Of a DNA stretch of 64,000 bases, positions 16,551 to 26,097 are shown in pieces (the first letter of the stretch is position 1; each line of letters begins with the position of its first letter). Source of the DNA: DATEOR01 sp046733475. GTDB taxonomy: Bacteria > Actinomycetota > Thermoleophilia > Gaiellales > Gaiellaceae. Under the pieces are notes generated by a model, which worked only from the letters and a program-made list of their open reading frames with translations, was not told the DNA's origin and did no database searches. The DNA lies in assembly GCA_046733475.1 (NCBI GenBank), contig JBKPPF010000008.1, positions 62,001 through 126,000 on the forward strand, in the 5' to 3' direction. The translations under genes and the position numbers were made by a program.

Positions 16551-17651
16551 ATGCTGAGAGAGATGTTCAGCGAGATCAGCGAGCGACTGGAGGCCGGCTA
16601 CACGCTGCCCGCGGGCTGGTACTCGGACAGCGCCATCCTCGCGCTCGAACGGGAGCGGATCTTCAAACACACCTGGCAGTACGCCTGCGTGACGGCCGCG
16701 GTGCGCGAGCCCGGCGACTACTTCGCCACCAAGGCCGGGACCATCCCGGTCGTCCTGGTCCGGGACAAGGACGGCGAGCTCAAGGGCTTCGTCAACGTCT
16801 GCCGCCATCGCGGCCACGTCGTCATGCAGGGCTCCGGGCACCGCGAGACGCTGCAGTGCCCCTACCACGCGTGGACGTACGGGCTCGACGGCTGCCTCCT
16901 CAAGGCGCCGCGCTCCGAGCGTGAGCCGGGCTTCGACGCCGACAACTTCTCGCTCTTCCCCGTACAGGTCGACACGTGGGGGCCGTTCATCTTCGTGAAC
17001 GTCGACCTCGAGGCCGACTCGCTGGGCGAAACGCTCGGCGTCCTGCCCGAGACAGTGGCCGAGACGGGCATCGACCTGGAAGGCCTCAAGTTCCATCACC
17101 GCGGCGAATACGTCATCGAAGCGAACTGGAAGATCGCGGTCGAGAACTACCTCGAGTGCTACCACTGCCCGGTCGCGCACCCAGGCTTCTCGTCGGTGAT
17201 CAACGTCGACCCGGACGAGTACGCGCTCGCGTCCTCCGGCTACGTCTCGACCCAGAAGGGCCCGGTGCGCAGCTCTGTGCTCGAGGGCAGGAAGGCGGCG
17301 CCGTACGACGCGACCGGCGAGATCGACCGTAGCACCTCGGTCTTCGTCTTCCCGAACTTCACCGTCGACATCATCCCCGGCCCGCCGAACATGAACGCCG
17401 GCGCCTGGTTCCCGATCGACGAGCGGCGCACGCTCGGCACGTATGACTACTTCTTCTCCGAGGAGGTGCCGCAGAAGACGATCGAGGAGATGATCGCCTT
17501 CAACGAGCAGGTCGGGCTCGAAGACAACGGGCTCGTGGAGTCGGTGCACGCCGGTCTCGAGTCGGGCATGGTCGAGCATGGCCGGCTCCTGCCGACGAGC
17601 GAGCACCTGATCCAGCACTTCCAGCGCCTGATCTACAGCTATCTCAGCTGA
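16551..17651 (+). CDS. Rieske non-heme iron oxygenase, alpha subunit (quaternary-amine/carnitine oxygenase-like)
   Basis: A 366-residue oxygenase with Rieske ligands C84-R-H86 and C103-P-Y-H106, and a mononuclear iron site E202-x2-H205-x4-H210 plus a distal Asp in the L-E-D-N-G segment. The bridging residue is Glu rather than the usual Asp. This Glu is known from carnitine oxygenase CntA and relatives acting on N-methylated amines. No reductase gene is adjacent. An alternative ATG at 16563, right after GAGAGAG, is equally likely as start. The downstream spermidine/putrescine-type importer and an amine oxidase further on support a quaternary or methylated amine substrate. Confidence 0.85.
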   Translation: MLREMFSEISERLEAGYTLPAGWYSDSAILALERERIFKHTWQYACVTAAVREPGDYFATKAGTIPVVLVRDKDGELKGFVNVCRHRGHVVMQGSGHRETLQCPYHAWTYGLDGCLLKAPRSEREPGFDADNFSLFPVQVDTWGPFIFVNVDLEADSLGETLGVLPETVAETGIDLEGLKFHHRGEYVIEANWKIAVENYLECYHCPVAHPGFSSVINVDPDEYALASSGYVSTQKGPVRSSVLEGRKAAPYDATGEIDRSTSVFVFPNFTVDIIPGPPNMNAGAWFPIDERRTLGTYDYFFSEEVPQKTIEEMIAFNEQVGLEDNGLVESVHAGLESGMVEHGRLLPTSEHLIQHFQRLIYSYLS

Positions 17652-17660
17652 CCGGCGCGC

Positions 17661-17693
17661 GTCTCACTTGAAAGAAGCAGATTTCCGTGAGAC
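17661..17693. promoter_or_regulatory. Inverted repeat upstream of the binding-protein gene
   Basis: A 33-bp imperfect palindrome: GTCTCAC pairs with GTGAGAC and an inner GAAA pairs with TTTC. It lies 9 bp after the Rieske oxygenase stop and 43 bp before the transporter start. No T-run follows, so an operator or mRNA-processing hairpin is more likely than an intrinsic terminator. Confidence 0.45.
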
Positions 17694-17735
17694 ATTGCCC
17701 CACCGTTTGCGGCGAATGAACGAGAAGGGGGTTCG

Positions 17736-19031
17736 ATGACGCATCATCCGAAGGAAAGACGGCCCGGCTACCTGAGTAGGCGCGATTTCCTCCTGCGGAG
17801 CGCAGGTACCGCTGCAGCCCTCTCCAGCGCGGGAGGCCTCCTCGCGGCCTGCGGCAACACCACGAGCGTCGCCGAAGCCACGGGAACCAGCGGGGAACCG
17901 GTCGGCCCCGGGGGCCTGCCGCTGGCCCGCCCAGACAAGCGCGTGACATTGCCGCTCTGGGAGGATCCAATCGAGTCTGGTCTCGAACCCGAGACGGGCG
18001 GCACCTTCACCGTCTACAACTATCCCGCCTACTTCTACAAGAAGCTCCTCAAGGAGTTCGGGGCCAAGTACGACGTCGAGGTGCAGTACACACCGTTCGA
18101 CAACATCAACTCAGGGCTCCAGCGGCTCGCTTCCGGTGCCGTGCAGCCGGATGTGATGGAGATCACACCCGACACCCTCGACATCGGCGTAGCCGGCAAG
18201 CTCGTCAAGCCGCTCAACCTCGACTACATCCCGAACCTCCAGGCAAACATCTGGCCGCAACTCGTCGATCCCTTCTACGACGGGGGATCCCACTACACAG
18301 TGCCCTACACCTGCTACGCGACCGGCATCGCGTGGCGCACGGACAAGATCACGGAAGACATCCCCGGAATGGCACAGCCCTGGGACATCTTCTGGCAGTC
18401 CCAAGCCTACAAGGGCAAGGTGGCGTTGCTATCCGAAAACCGCGAGACCATCGGCATGGCGCTCCTGCGCAAGGGAATCACAGACATCAACACCGAGGAC
18501 CCCGCGCTGGTCAACCAGGCAGTGTCCGACCTCAAGGAGCTCTACGGCGTCTGCAACATCAAGGTCGACGACATCCAGTATCAGTCAGTGCCGGAGGGGT
18601 CCAGCTGGCTTCACCAGGCGTGGTCGGGGGACATGATCGCCGGGTACATCTACTACCTGCCGAAGGGCACCCCGGCGAGCGCGCTGGGCTACTGGAAACC
18701 TGAACACGGGAAGGTGCCGGTGCAGAACGACTGCTTCGCAATCTGCTCGACGACGAAGAAGCCGGTTCTGTCACATCTTTTTCTCAACTACCTCCTCGAC
18801 AACGGCGTCGCCTACGAGAACTTCGTCGACTTCAACGGCTACCAGCCACCGCTAAACGAAATCGATCCTGAGACGCTGCTCAAGAAAGGCGTCGTGCCGG
18901 AGAATCTCGCGAACAGCGTCCTCACAGACGCCGACCTCGGGCCTGACTCGCTCCAGTACGGAACCCTCACCTCCAAGGGACAGCAGCTCTGGGAGGACGG
19001 GTACTCGAACTTCCTCGCCGGAGGAAGTTGA
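17736..19031 (+). CDS. Extracellular solute-binding lipoprotein, spermidine/putrescine (PotD)-type ABC transporter
   Basis: 431 residues starting with a twin-arginine signal (S-R15-R16-D-F-L) and a lipobox L-A-A-C39, so it is probably exported folded and lipid-anchored. The mature part is a type-2 periplasmic binding protein of the polyamine/iron class (Y-N-Y-P-A-Y start, late Y-Q-P-P). A strong AGAAGGGGG precedes the ATG. It heads an operon with two permeases and an ATPase. Given the Rieske enzyme upstream, methylated amines or betaines are as plausible as polyamines. Confidence 0.88.
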   Translation: MTHHPKERRPGYLSRRDFLLRSAGTAAALSSAGGLLAACGNTTSVAEATGTSGEPVGPGGLPLARPDKRVTLPLWEDPIESGLEPETGGTFTVYNYPAYFYKKLLKEFGAKYDVEVQYTPFDNINSGLQRLASGAVQPDVMEITPDTLDIGVAGKLVKPLNLDYIPNLQANIWPQLVDPFYDGGSHYTVPYTCYATGIAWRTDKITEDIPGMAQPWDIFWQSQAYKGKVALLSENRETIGMALLRKGITDINTEDPALVNQAVSDLKELYGVCNIKVDDIQYQSVPEGSSWLHQAWSGDMIAGYIYYLPKGTPASALGYWKPEHGKVPVQNDCFAICSTTKKPVLSHLFLNYLLDNGVAYENFVDFNGYQPPLNEIDPETLLKKGVVPENLANSVLTDADLGPDSLQYGTLTSKGQQLWEDGYSNFLAGGS

Positions 19032-19060
19032 TGGACTTGGCGCGCGAGCGTTAGGGCTCC

Positions 19061-19963
19061 GTGTACCGTCGCTGGCTCTGGCCCGGGTTCGCCTCCCCGG
19101 GCATCGTCTGGCTCGTTCTCCTATTCGTAGTGCCGTTTTACGCGGTGCTGGGCGTCGCGCTGGGCACGGTCGACCCGATTCTCTTCCAGCCTGTTCCGAT
19201 CTGGAACCCGCTCGAGTGGAACGTCGGGTGGCTGGCGGAGGTGTTCCACCGGCTCGCCCCGGGCGGAATCTGGTTCGACGTTTGGATCCGCACGGTCGTC
19301 TACGTCGCCGCTTCGCTCGCCCTCTGCCTGCTGATCGGCTATCCGGTCGCCTACTACACGGCGCGCCATGCGGGCAGATGGAAGGGGCTCATCCTGATCC
19401 TCATCATTCTCCCGCTGTGGATCAGCTACATGATGCGAATGCTGGCCTGGGTGAACCTGCTGCAGGCAGACGGCTACGTGAACCGATTCCTCATGTTCAC
19501 GCATGTCCTGAGTGAGCCGCGGGACTGGCTCGGAGGGAACTCCTCGACAGTCATCTTCGCGCTGGTGTACGGCTACATCCCGTATCTGATCCTGCCTCTC
19601 TTCGCCTCCCTCGACCGCATCGACCGTAGCCACCTCGAGGCGGCGCGCGACCTCGGAGCAAGCCCCTGGAGCGCGTTCCGCCAGGTCACGCTCCCTCTGT
19701 CTAAAACGGGGATCCTCGGCGGCGCCGTCCTGATCACGCTGCCGATGTTCGGCGACTACTACACACCGAACATCGTCTCGTCATCGCCGAAGACGTCGAT
19801 GATCGGCAACCAGATCGATTTGTACTTCCACGGCGGCCCGCAGCCCACGATCGGCGCCGCCCTCACGATCGTCCTCGCTGCATTCCTCACCTTGTTGATG
19901 CTCTACTACCTGCGAAGCATTCACCGCGCGCAGCGCGACGTCGGGGCGGTCGGAGCTCTATGA
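19061..19963 (+). CDS. ABC transporter permease, PotB-like
   Basis: 300 residues, about six membrane helices, with the cytoplasmic EAA loop (L-E-A-A-R-D-L-G-A-S) that contacts the ATPase. It is the first permease of the polyamine-type importer. Start GTG 19061 follows TTAGGG. Between it and the binding-protein gene lies a 7-codon open frame (ATG 19031 in a TGATG overlap, TAG at 19052), which may only serve re-initiation. The stop overlaps the next permease in ATGA. Confidence 0.88.
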   Translation: MYRRWLWPGFASPGIVWLVLLFVVPFYAVLGVALGTVDPILFQPVPIWNPLEWNVGWLAEVFHRLAPGGIWFDVWIRTVVYVAASLALCLLIGYPVAYYTARHAGRWKGLILILIILPLWISYMMRMLAWVNLLQADGYVNRFLMFTHVLSEPRDWLGGNSSTVIFALVYGYIPYLILPLFASLDRIDRSHLEAARDLGASPWSAFRQVTLPLSKTGILGGAVLITLPMFGDYYTPNIVSSSPKTSMIGNQIDLYFHGGPQPTIGAALTIVLAAFLTLLMLYYLRSIHRAQRDVGAVGAL

Positions 19964-20895
19964 CCGCCGTCGCTGAGCCGAGAGCGCAGCCACGCCGGCC
20001 GTCGGCTCTCGCCCGAGTGCGCGGCTGGCTGCGCAATCCCTGGGGGAAGCCACGCTTCCTGGTCTTCGTCACCTGGGCCTACATTCTCTGGTCGATCGTT
20101 CCCGTGCTCATCGCGGTGCAGTTCTCCTTCAACGCGACACGCTCGCGCACCGTGTGGGACTCGTTCTCGACGCGCTGGTACTGGGGCGACCCGGTCGACT
20201 CCGTCTGGCACGACCCGACGCTCCGCCACGCACTCATCCAGAGCTTCAAGCTCGCCGGCGCAGACGTTCTCATCGCAGTCCCTCTCGGCGTCCTCCTCGC
20301 GCTCGGCCTTGCGCGCTGGCACGGACGTGGCTCCGGAACGTCCAACTTCATCATGCTGTTTCCCCTCGTCACGCCAGAGATCGTCATGGGGGTGTCGCTC
20401 CTGCTCGTGTTCAGCGAGCTCTTCACGTTCATCCACACGGGAACGCTCGCCCAGATCCTCGGCCACGTGACCTTCTCGATCTCGTTCGTCGTCGTCATCG
20501 TCCGCGGACGTCTGTTCTCCATCGGACGCCAGTACGAGGAGGCCGCGGCCGATCTCGGGGCCTCTCCCTTCGTGGCGTTGACGCGCGTCCTCCTGCCACT
20601 CCTGACTCCCGCGATCGTCGCCTCCGCCGCGATCGTCTTCGCCATCTCCGCCGACGACTTCGTCATCAGCCAGTGGCTGTCGAAAGGCGGCGAGACGGAC
20701 ACCGTCCCCATCCAGATCTACGCGGCGACACGGGCGGCGCCCTTGCCCTCCGTGAACGCGATCGCCACGATCATGATGGTGTCGACCCTCTTCATCGTCA
20801 CCCTCGGCTTCCTCACATGGCGCTTTTTCACCCGCGGAGAACGGCTGGCGGGTAAGGCGTCGGAGGACATCGGCGGGGCATTCAACCTCACGTAG
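19960..20895 (+). CDS. ABC transporter permease, PotC-like
   Basis: 311 residues with a short cytoplasmic N-terminus, about six membrane helices and the EAA loop E-E-A-A-A-D-L-G-A-S. It is the second permease of the importer, translationally coupled to the first by ATGA. A D-D-F-V segment after the EAA loop is typical of PotC proteins. The ATPase gene follows 11 bp later. Confidence 0.88.
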   Translation: MTAVAEPRAQPRRPSALARVRGWLRNPWGKPRFLVFVTWAYILWSIVPVLIAVQFSFNATRSRTVWDSFSTRWYWGDPVDSVWHDPTLRHALIQSFKLAGADVLIAVPLGVLLALGLARWHGRGSGTSNFIMLFPLVTPEIVMGVSLLLVFSELFTFIHTGTLAQILGHVTFSISFVVVIVRGRLFSIGRQYEEAAADLGASPFVALTRVLLPLLTPAIVASAAIVFAISADDFVISQWLSKGGETDTVPIQIYAATRAAPLPSVNAIATIMMVSTLFIVTLGFLTWRFFTRGERLAGKASEDIGGAFNLT

Positions 20896-20906
20896 CCTGA
20901 GAGACC

Positions 20907-22046
20907 ATGGGACGAGGCGAGATCGAACTGAGTGGCCTGACGAAGGAGTTCGCTGAGGTGCGCGCCGTCGACGCGATCGACCTGCACGTGCCGGGTGGAG
21001 AGTTCTTCTCCCTCCTTGGCCCCTCGGGCTGCGGAAAGACGACGACCCTCCGGATGATTGCGGGCTTCGAGCGGCCGACCTCGGGTCAGATCCTCCTCGA
21101 CGGGACAGATGTCGCGTACACGCCGCCCCACCAGCGCAACGTGAACACGGTCTTCCAGAACTATGCACTCTTCCCGCACCTGAACGTCTACGACAACATC
21201 GCCTTCGGGTTGAAGCGCGCGAAGCGGCCGAAGGCGGAGATCCGCGAGCGCGTCGGCAAGGCGCTCGAGCTCGTACAGCTCTCCGGCTACGAGCGGCGCA
21301 AGTCGTCGCAGCTCTCGGGGGGACAGCAGCAGCGCGTCGCGCTCGCCCGGGCACTTGTGCTGAATCCCGCGGTCCTTCTCCTCGACGAGCCTCTCGGCGC
21401 ACTCGACGCGAAGCTCCGTAAGGCTTTGCAGATCGAGCTCAAGTCGCTGCAGCAGGAAGTCGGCATCACCTTTCTCTACGTCACGCACGACCAGGAGGAG
21501 GCGCTCACGATGTCGGACCGCCTCGCGGTCATGAACGGAGGGCAGATCGAGCAGGTCGGTGCACCACAGGACGTGTACGAGGACCCTGAGACGCTGTTCG
21601 TCGCCGACTTTCTCGGCGTCTCCAATCTTATGGAGGCGCGCATCGTCAGCACCGCGCGGAGCGCCTGCCGCGTGGCTCTCGACGGCTACGAGCTCGAGAC
21701 GCGCGGCACCGAGCAGGACGTCACGGGCGAGGCGAAGATCGTCATCCGCCCTGAACGGATCGAGCTTGAGGACCACAGTGCTCCCTCCGGGCCGAACCGC
21801 ATCCCTGCGATGGTCGAGCGCGTCGTCTACGTCGGCTCCGCGATCCAGGTGATCGTCCGGGCGGCCACGGGGGAGGCACTCCAGGCACTCGTGCAGAACA
21901 CAGGCGGCGGCATCGCCTACGAACAGGGGACGCCGGTGCAGCTCCATCTCCCCGTGGACGCCCTGCGCGTTCTTCCATCCGGCATCGGCGACGCGCCTCC
22001 TCTCAAAGGCGAACAGCCGGACCCTGCACCGGCGGCCGCTGACTGA
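20907..22046 (+). CDS. ABC transporter ATP-binding protein, PotA-like
   Basis: 379 residues: Walker A G-P-S-G-C-G-K-T at 38-45, Q-loop in V-F-Q-N-Y-A-L-F-P-H, signature L-S-G-G-Q-Q-Q, Walker B L-L-L-D-E-P, H-loop in V-T-H-D, then a TOBE domain from about residue 285. It energises the importer of the three preceding genes. Its stop is 1 bp from the stop of the convergent SDR gene. Confidence 0.92.
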   Translation: MGRGEIELSGLTKEFAEVRAVDAIDLHVPGGEFFSLLGPSGCGKTTTLRMIAGFERPTSGQILLDGTDVAYTPPHQRNVNTVFQNYALFPHLNVYDNIAFGLKRAKRPKAEIRERVGKALELVQLSGYERRKSSQLSGGQQQRVALARALVLNPAVLLLDEPLGALDAKLRKALQIELKSLQQEVGITFLYVTHDQEEALTMSDRLAVMNGGQIEQVGAPQDVYEDPETLFVADFLGVSNLMEARIVSTARSACRVALDGYELETRGTEQDVTGEAKIVIRPERIELEDHSAPSGPNRIPAMVERVVYVGSAIQVIVRAATGEALQALVQNTGGGIAYEQGTPVQLHLPVDALRVLPSGIGDAPPLKGEQPDPAPAAAD

Positions 22047-22047
22047 G

Positions 22048-22863
22048 CTAGCGTGGCGTCTTGCCGAGCGCGGGCATGTAGGAGTCCTGCTCGAGCCAGT
22101 GCCCGCCGTCGATGGTGAGGGTCTCGCCGGTGACGTAACCGGCGTAGGGTGAGCACAGAGCCGTCGCCCACCACGCGACTTCCTCCGTCGTGGCGAGCCG
22201 GCCCGCGGGAACCGTCGCGGCCACGCGCTTCCGGTCCTCATCCGTGGGCCAGAGCGCCTGGCCGGCGCCCTCGGTGTCCGTTGGCCCGGGGCAGATGCAG
22301 TTCGCGCGGATCCCGTGCGGAGCCCACTCGACCGCGAGCGTCCGCGTCATGGCGACGATGCCGGCCTTCGCCGCGGCCGAGTGAATCGTGCCCGGCCCCC
22401 CCGTCCACGCATAGCTCGCGATCACGCTGAGAATCGCACCGCCGTCGCCTTGCTCGATCATCTGCCGGCCGGCCGCGCGCGAGCAGAGGAAGCTGCCGTC
22501 GAGGACGATGGCGACGACCGCCCGCCAACCGTTCGGAGAGAGGTCCTCCGCCTTGACGACGAAGTTGCCCGCGGCGTTGTTCACGAGGACGTCGACCCGC
22601 CCGAACCGATCTACCGCCGCGGCGACGAGGGCGTCCACCTGCTCGGGGTCGCGCACATCGGTCGGCTGGCCCAGCGCCTTCCCGCCCTGGCCCTCGATCA
22701 AGCCGACGGTCTCGTCCAACGGCTCCGGCCGGCGGCCTGCGACAACGACGGCGGCCCCCAGACGCGCGAACTCGAGCGCGAAGGCGCGTCCGAGGCCGCT
22801 GCCTCCGCCGGTGACGAGCGCGACCTTCCCTTCGAAGGTTCCTTCAGCGAGCATCGGCGCCAT
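22048..22863 (-). CDS. Short-chain dehydrogenase, 2,4-dienoyl-CoA reductase-type
   Basis: 271 residues with T-G-G-G-S-G-L-G and N-N-A-A-G for NADPH. The active site reads I-H-S-A-A-A-K-A-G: the Lys is kept but the usual Tyr is Ser, as expected for SDR-type 2,4-dienoyl-CoA reductases. The downstream A-V-E-W and P-G-P-T-D-T-E-G segments also match that group. It should reduce dienoyl-CoA, fitting the neighbouring acyl-CoA dehydrogenase. The ATG at 22863 has GGGGAGA very close; the ATG at 22854 has better spacing and may be the true start. It overlaps the upstream ligase gene. Confidence 0.82.
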   Translation of the reverse strand: MAPMLAEGTFEGKVALVTGGGSGLGRAFALEFARLGAAVVVAGRRPEPLDETVGLIEGQGGKALGQPTDVRDPEQVDALVAAAVDRFGRVDVLVNNAAGNFVVKAEDLSPNGWRAVVAIVLDGSFLCSRAAGRQMIEQGDGGAILSVIASYAWTGGPGTIHSAAAKAGIVAMTRTLAVEWAPHGIRANCICPGPTDTEGAGQALWPTDEDRKRVAATVPAGRLATTEEVAWWATALCSPYAGYVTGETLTIDGGHWLEQDSYMPALGKTPR

Positions 22864-24910
22864 TCTCCCCGCTCAGAGCGCGCGCATCGAGAGCAAGCGC
22901 TCCGTGGGGGGTCACGAGCAGCGGGTTGATCTCGATCTCGGCCAGGTCGGGACGGGACGCCGCAAGGCGCGAGAGCGCGGCGACCGCCTCTGCCGCCGCC
23001 GCCACGTCCATGGGCGGCCGTCCCCGCGCGCCGTGCAAGATCCGCGAGCCGCGAAGAGCCCGGATGAGCTCCTCGGCCTGCGCGGCGTCGACGGGAGCGA
23101 GGGCCGCAGCCGTGTCGTCCAGCAACTCCGCGTAGACACCTCCGAGGCCGACGAGGACCACCGGGCCGAAGCGCGCATCCTGGATCGAGCCGGTGATGAG
23201 CTCGACGCCGTCGCCCACCGGCGCCATCCGCTCGACGGAGAACCCTTCGCCTGACAGTGTTGCCATTCCTACCAACGCCTCCTCGAGAGCCCGCTCGTGC
23301 TCGATGCCGAGCAGGACGCCGCCGACGTCCGACTTGTGCAAGAGCCCGAGCGCCTTGACGACGACCGGATAGCCGAGCTCGGCTGCAGCCGCACGCGCCT
23401 CGTCGAAGTCGGCCACCCGCCGCGCGGACGGAAACTCGATACCCGCGGACGCCAGGAGCTCCCGTGACTCCCAGTAACCGTCGGGCCGTGGTCCGTCCAG
23501 GCGCTGCGGAAGCTCGGGAACGCCGCGGGGGGAATGCTCCGCCTGGTCCGCGAGCCGCGCGAGGGCCCAGGCCGCCGCCTCGATCTCGCGGTAGACGGGC
23601 ACGCCCGCCGCTCGCAGCGCGACGAGCGAGGGCGAGCGCGGGTACATCGACTGGACGACGAGCGCCCGGTCGCTGTCCGCTGCCGCGCGCGCCATACCGA
23701 GCGCGATCTCGGTCTCCTCTGCCTGGAACTCGTCCGAGAACTCGCTGTAGCCGCCGAAATAGCCCGTCACGAGGGCCGCGTCCACCTCTCCGGACTCGAG
23801 GATGAGCCGCGCCACCTCCTCGAAGATCGTGAGGAACTGCTCGCCGGCACCCGCGAAATCGACGGGGTTGCGCGTGGGCGCCGCAGCGGGAAGGTGCGGG
23901 GCGATCCGCGCCTGCAGGCCGTCCGAGAGCGGCGGAAGGTCGAGGCCCTCGGCGGCGGCGACGTCGGAGGCGACGATCCCGTGCCCGCCGCCGTCGCCCA
24001 CGATGACGACCCGTCGGCCGCGCGGCCGAACCCGCGCGAGCTCGGCCTGCGCGAGGTCGACGAGCTCACGCGGCGAGCGCACCCGCTGCATGCCCGCCGC
24101 TCGGCAGGCGGCTTCGACTGCCGTGGCGCTGCTGACCAGGGCGCCCGTGTGCGACCTCGCGGCCTGGGCGCTGACCTTCCCGCCACCGACGGTGAGGAGC
24201 ACGACGGGCTTCCCGGCATCGACGGCTTCCTTCGCCGCGCGTGCGAAGGCCCGTCCGTCGCGGAAGTCCTCGCAGTAGAGCGTGATCACGCGGGTCGGCT
24301 CGTGGTCGATCAGGCTGCGGACGAGCTCGGCCGCCTCGAGGTCGGCCTGGTTTCCGAGCGACGCGAAGCGCGAGAAGCCGAGCCCGTAGTCCTCGGCAAG
24401 CAATGCGAGCTCGAGCGCGAGGTTGCCGCTCTGGGAGACGAGGCCGATCGAGCCGCCCTGGAGCTCGCTCCAGCCGAGGTCGAGGCTCGTCGCGGAGTCG
24501 AAGATCCCGAGGCAATTCGGCCCGAGAAGGACGGCGCCCGCGGCCCGAACGCGCTCGACGATCGCGGCTTCCCGGGCCCTGCCCACGTCGCCTGTCTCTC
24601 CGAGTCCGGTGGTGATCCCGACGAGCGCCTTGGCGCCCGCTGCGAGCGATGCGTCGACGGCGTCCTCGAACCCGTCGGCGGGAACCGACAGCACGACGAG
24701 CTCCGGCGCTTCGGGAAGATCTGCCAGCGTGGGGTAGGCCCGCCGCTCGAGGATCTCGCCGCCGTTCCGGTTCACGAGGTAGATGGCGCGGCTTCCCTCT
24801 CCCCGGAGGGCGCCGAGCGCGAGCCGGTTGCCCCACTTCGCAGGGTCGTTGGAGGCCCCGAGGATCGCAACGGAGCGGGGATTGAAGAGCGGCCGGAGGT
24901 CCCGGCTCAA
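22844..24910 (-). CDS. Acyl-CoA ligase, ADP-forming (fused alpha/beta), second copy
   Basis: About 688 residues: CoA-binding domain (S-V-A-I-L-G-A-S), ligase domains with S-H-T-G, and a C-terminal ATP-grasp domain from about residue 485. It activates an organic acid to its CoA ester with ATP to ADP. The TTG at 24910 overlaps the acyl-CoA dehydrogenase stop in TTGA; upstream in-frame codons would run through that gene and do not look like protein. Lack of a Shine-Dalgarno site fits translational coupling. It parallels the copy at 9793-11811 but has different operon partners. Confidence 0.85.
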   Translation of the reverse strand: MSRDLRPLFNPRSVAILGASNDPAKWGNRLALGALRGEGSRAIYLVNRNGGEILERRAYPTLADLPEAPELVVLSVPADGFEDAVDASLAAGAKALVGITTGLGETGDVGRAREAAIVERVRAAGAVLLGPNCLGIFDSATSLDLGWSELQGGSIGLVSQSGNLALELALLAEDYGLGFSRFASLGNQADLEAAELVRSLIDHEPTRVITLYCEDFRDGRAFARAAKEAVDAGKPVVLLTVGGGKVSAQAARSHTGALVSSATAVEAACRAAGMQRVRSPRELVDLAQAELARVRPRGRRVVIVGDGGGHGIVASDVAAAEGLDLPPLSDGLQARIAPHLPAAAPTRNPVDFAGAGEQFLTIFEEVARLILESGEVDAALVTGYFGGYSEFSDEFQAEETEIALGMARAAADSDRALVVQSMYPRSPSLVALRAAGVPVYREIEAAAWALARLADQAEHSPRGVPELPQRLDGPRPDGYWESRELLASAGIEFPSARRVADFDEARAAAAELGYPVVVKALGLLHKSDVGGVLLGIEHERALEEALVGMATLSGEGFSVERMAPVGDGVELITGSIQDARFGPVVLVGLGGVYAELLDDTAAALAPVDAAQAEELIRALRGSRILHGARGRPPMDVAAAAEAVAALSRLAASRPDLAEIEINPLLVTPHGALALDARALSGENGADAR

Positions 24911-26073
24911 GACTCGAGGAGGCGTCGCGAAATGATGAGGCGTTGGATGTCGGACGTGCCTTCCTCGATCTCCTCGAGCTTGGCGTCCCGCATCCACTTC
25001 TCGACCGGGTACTCGCGCGAGTAGCCCCAGCCGCCCAGCGTCTGCACCGCCGCCCAGGTGCACCACATCGCCGTCTCGGAGGCGAAGAGCTTCGCCATCG
25101 CCGCTTCGAGCGAGGCCGGCTCGCCCCCGTCCAGCTTGCGTGCTGCTCGCCAGACGAGGAGGCGCGACGCGTCGACGCGCGTCGCCATGTCCGCGAGCCG
25201 GAAGGCGACGGCCTGGTGCTCTGCGATCGGTTTCCCGAACTGCTCGCGGGACTTCGAGTACTCGACCGCGTATTCGAACGCCGCACGCGCGAGGCCCGTC
25301 GCCGCCGCGCCCAGAGTCACACGCGAGCGATCGAACGTGTGCATGAGCCCGTAAAAGCCCTGGCCCTCGTCGCCGAGGCGCCGATCGGCGGGCAACTCGG
25401 TGTCCTCGAGGAACATCTCCGCGTTGAGGATCGCGCGCTGGCCCATCTTCTTCATCGGCGCGCCGAAGCTGACTCCCTGGTCGCCCTTCTCGACGACGAA
25501 CGCGGTCACGCCCTTCGAGCGCTTGCCGGGTGCGACGGTCGCGAAGACGACGTAGAAGTCCGCAACGCCGCCGTTCGAGATCCAGCTCTTCTGTCCGCGG
25601 AGGACATAGCCCTCGGCCGACTTCGTCGCGGTGGTCTGGATCGACGCCGCGTCCGAGCCGGCGGCCGGCTCGGTGGTGGCGAGTGCTGTCAGCACGGGCT
25701 TTTCGCCGGTCAGCGGCTCGATCCAGCGGCGCTTCTGCTCATCGCTGCCGAGCGCGAGCACCGGCTCGGCGAAGAAGCCGCCCGAGGTGACGAGGTTGCC
25801 GATCCCGGAGCAACCCCAGCAGAGCTCCTCCTGGACGATGCAGCCGGTCAGGCAGTCCGTCATACCGCCGCCTCCGTACTCCTCGGGGAGCATGAAGGAC
25901 GTGATCCCGACCTCGGCGGCCTTGTACCAGACCTCCCACGGCATCTCCGTGTCGGCCTGGTCGACGGCCTGGGAGATCGGGCGGATCTCCCGCTGCGCGA
26001 ACTCACGGCAGAGCGCCTGGATCTCGCGCTGCTCGTCGGACAGTCCGAACGGCTCGGAGGCAACCTTGCTCAC
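24907..26073 (-). CDS. Acyl-CoA dehydrogenase
   Basis: 388 residues, full-length family member: L-P-E-E-Y-G-G-G-G near residue 65, A-T-T-E-P-A-A-G-S-D flavin contact, F-G-K-P-I-A-E-H-Q, and catalytic Glu371 in E-E-G-T-S-D-I-Q-R. It makes the 2,3-double bond in an acyl-CoA; electrons go to ETF. It is first gene of a three-gene minus-strand operon (dehydrogenase, ADP-forming ligase, dienoyl-CoA-reductase-like SDR), consistent with degradation of an unsaturated or branched acid. Confidence 0.9.
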   Translation of the reverse strand: MSKVASEPFGLSDEQREIQALCREFAQREIRPISQAVDQADTEMPWEVWYKAAEVGITSFMLPEEYGGGGMTDCLTGCIVQEELCWGCSGIGNLVTSGGFFAEPVLALGSDEQKRRWIEPLTGEKPVLTALATTEPAAGSDAASIQTTATKSAEGYVLRGQKSWISNGGVADFYVVFATVAPGKRSKGVTAFVVEKGDQGVSFGAPMKKMGQRAILNAEMFLEDTELPADRRLGDEGQGFYGLMHTFDRSRVTLGAAATGLARAAFEYAVEYSKSREQFGKPIAEHQAVAFRLADMATRVDASRLLVWRAARKLDGGEPASLEAAMAKLFASETAMWCTWAAVQTLGGWGYSREYPVEKWMRDAKLEEIEEGTSDIQRLIISRRLLES

Positions 26074-26097
26074 GGACTCATCCTAAGCCGTGCGATT

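Noticed and set aside
19031..19054. Seven-codon leader peptide before the first permease
   Set aside because: No regulatory codon run or hairpin; most likely a chance mini-frame in a TGATG overlap.
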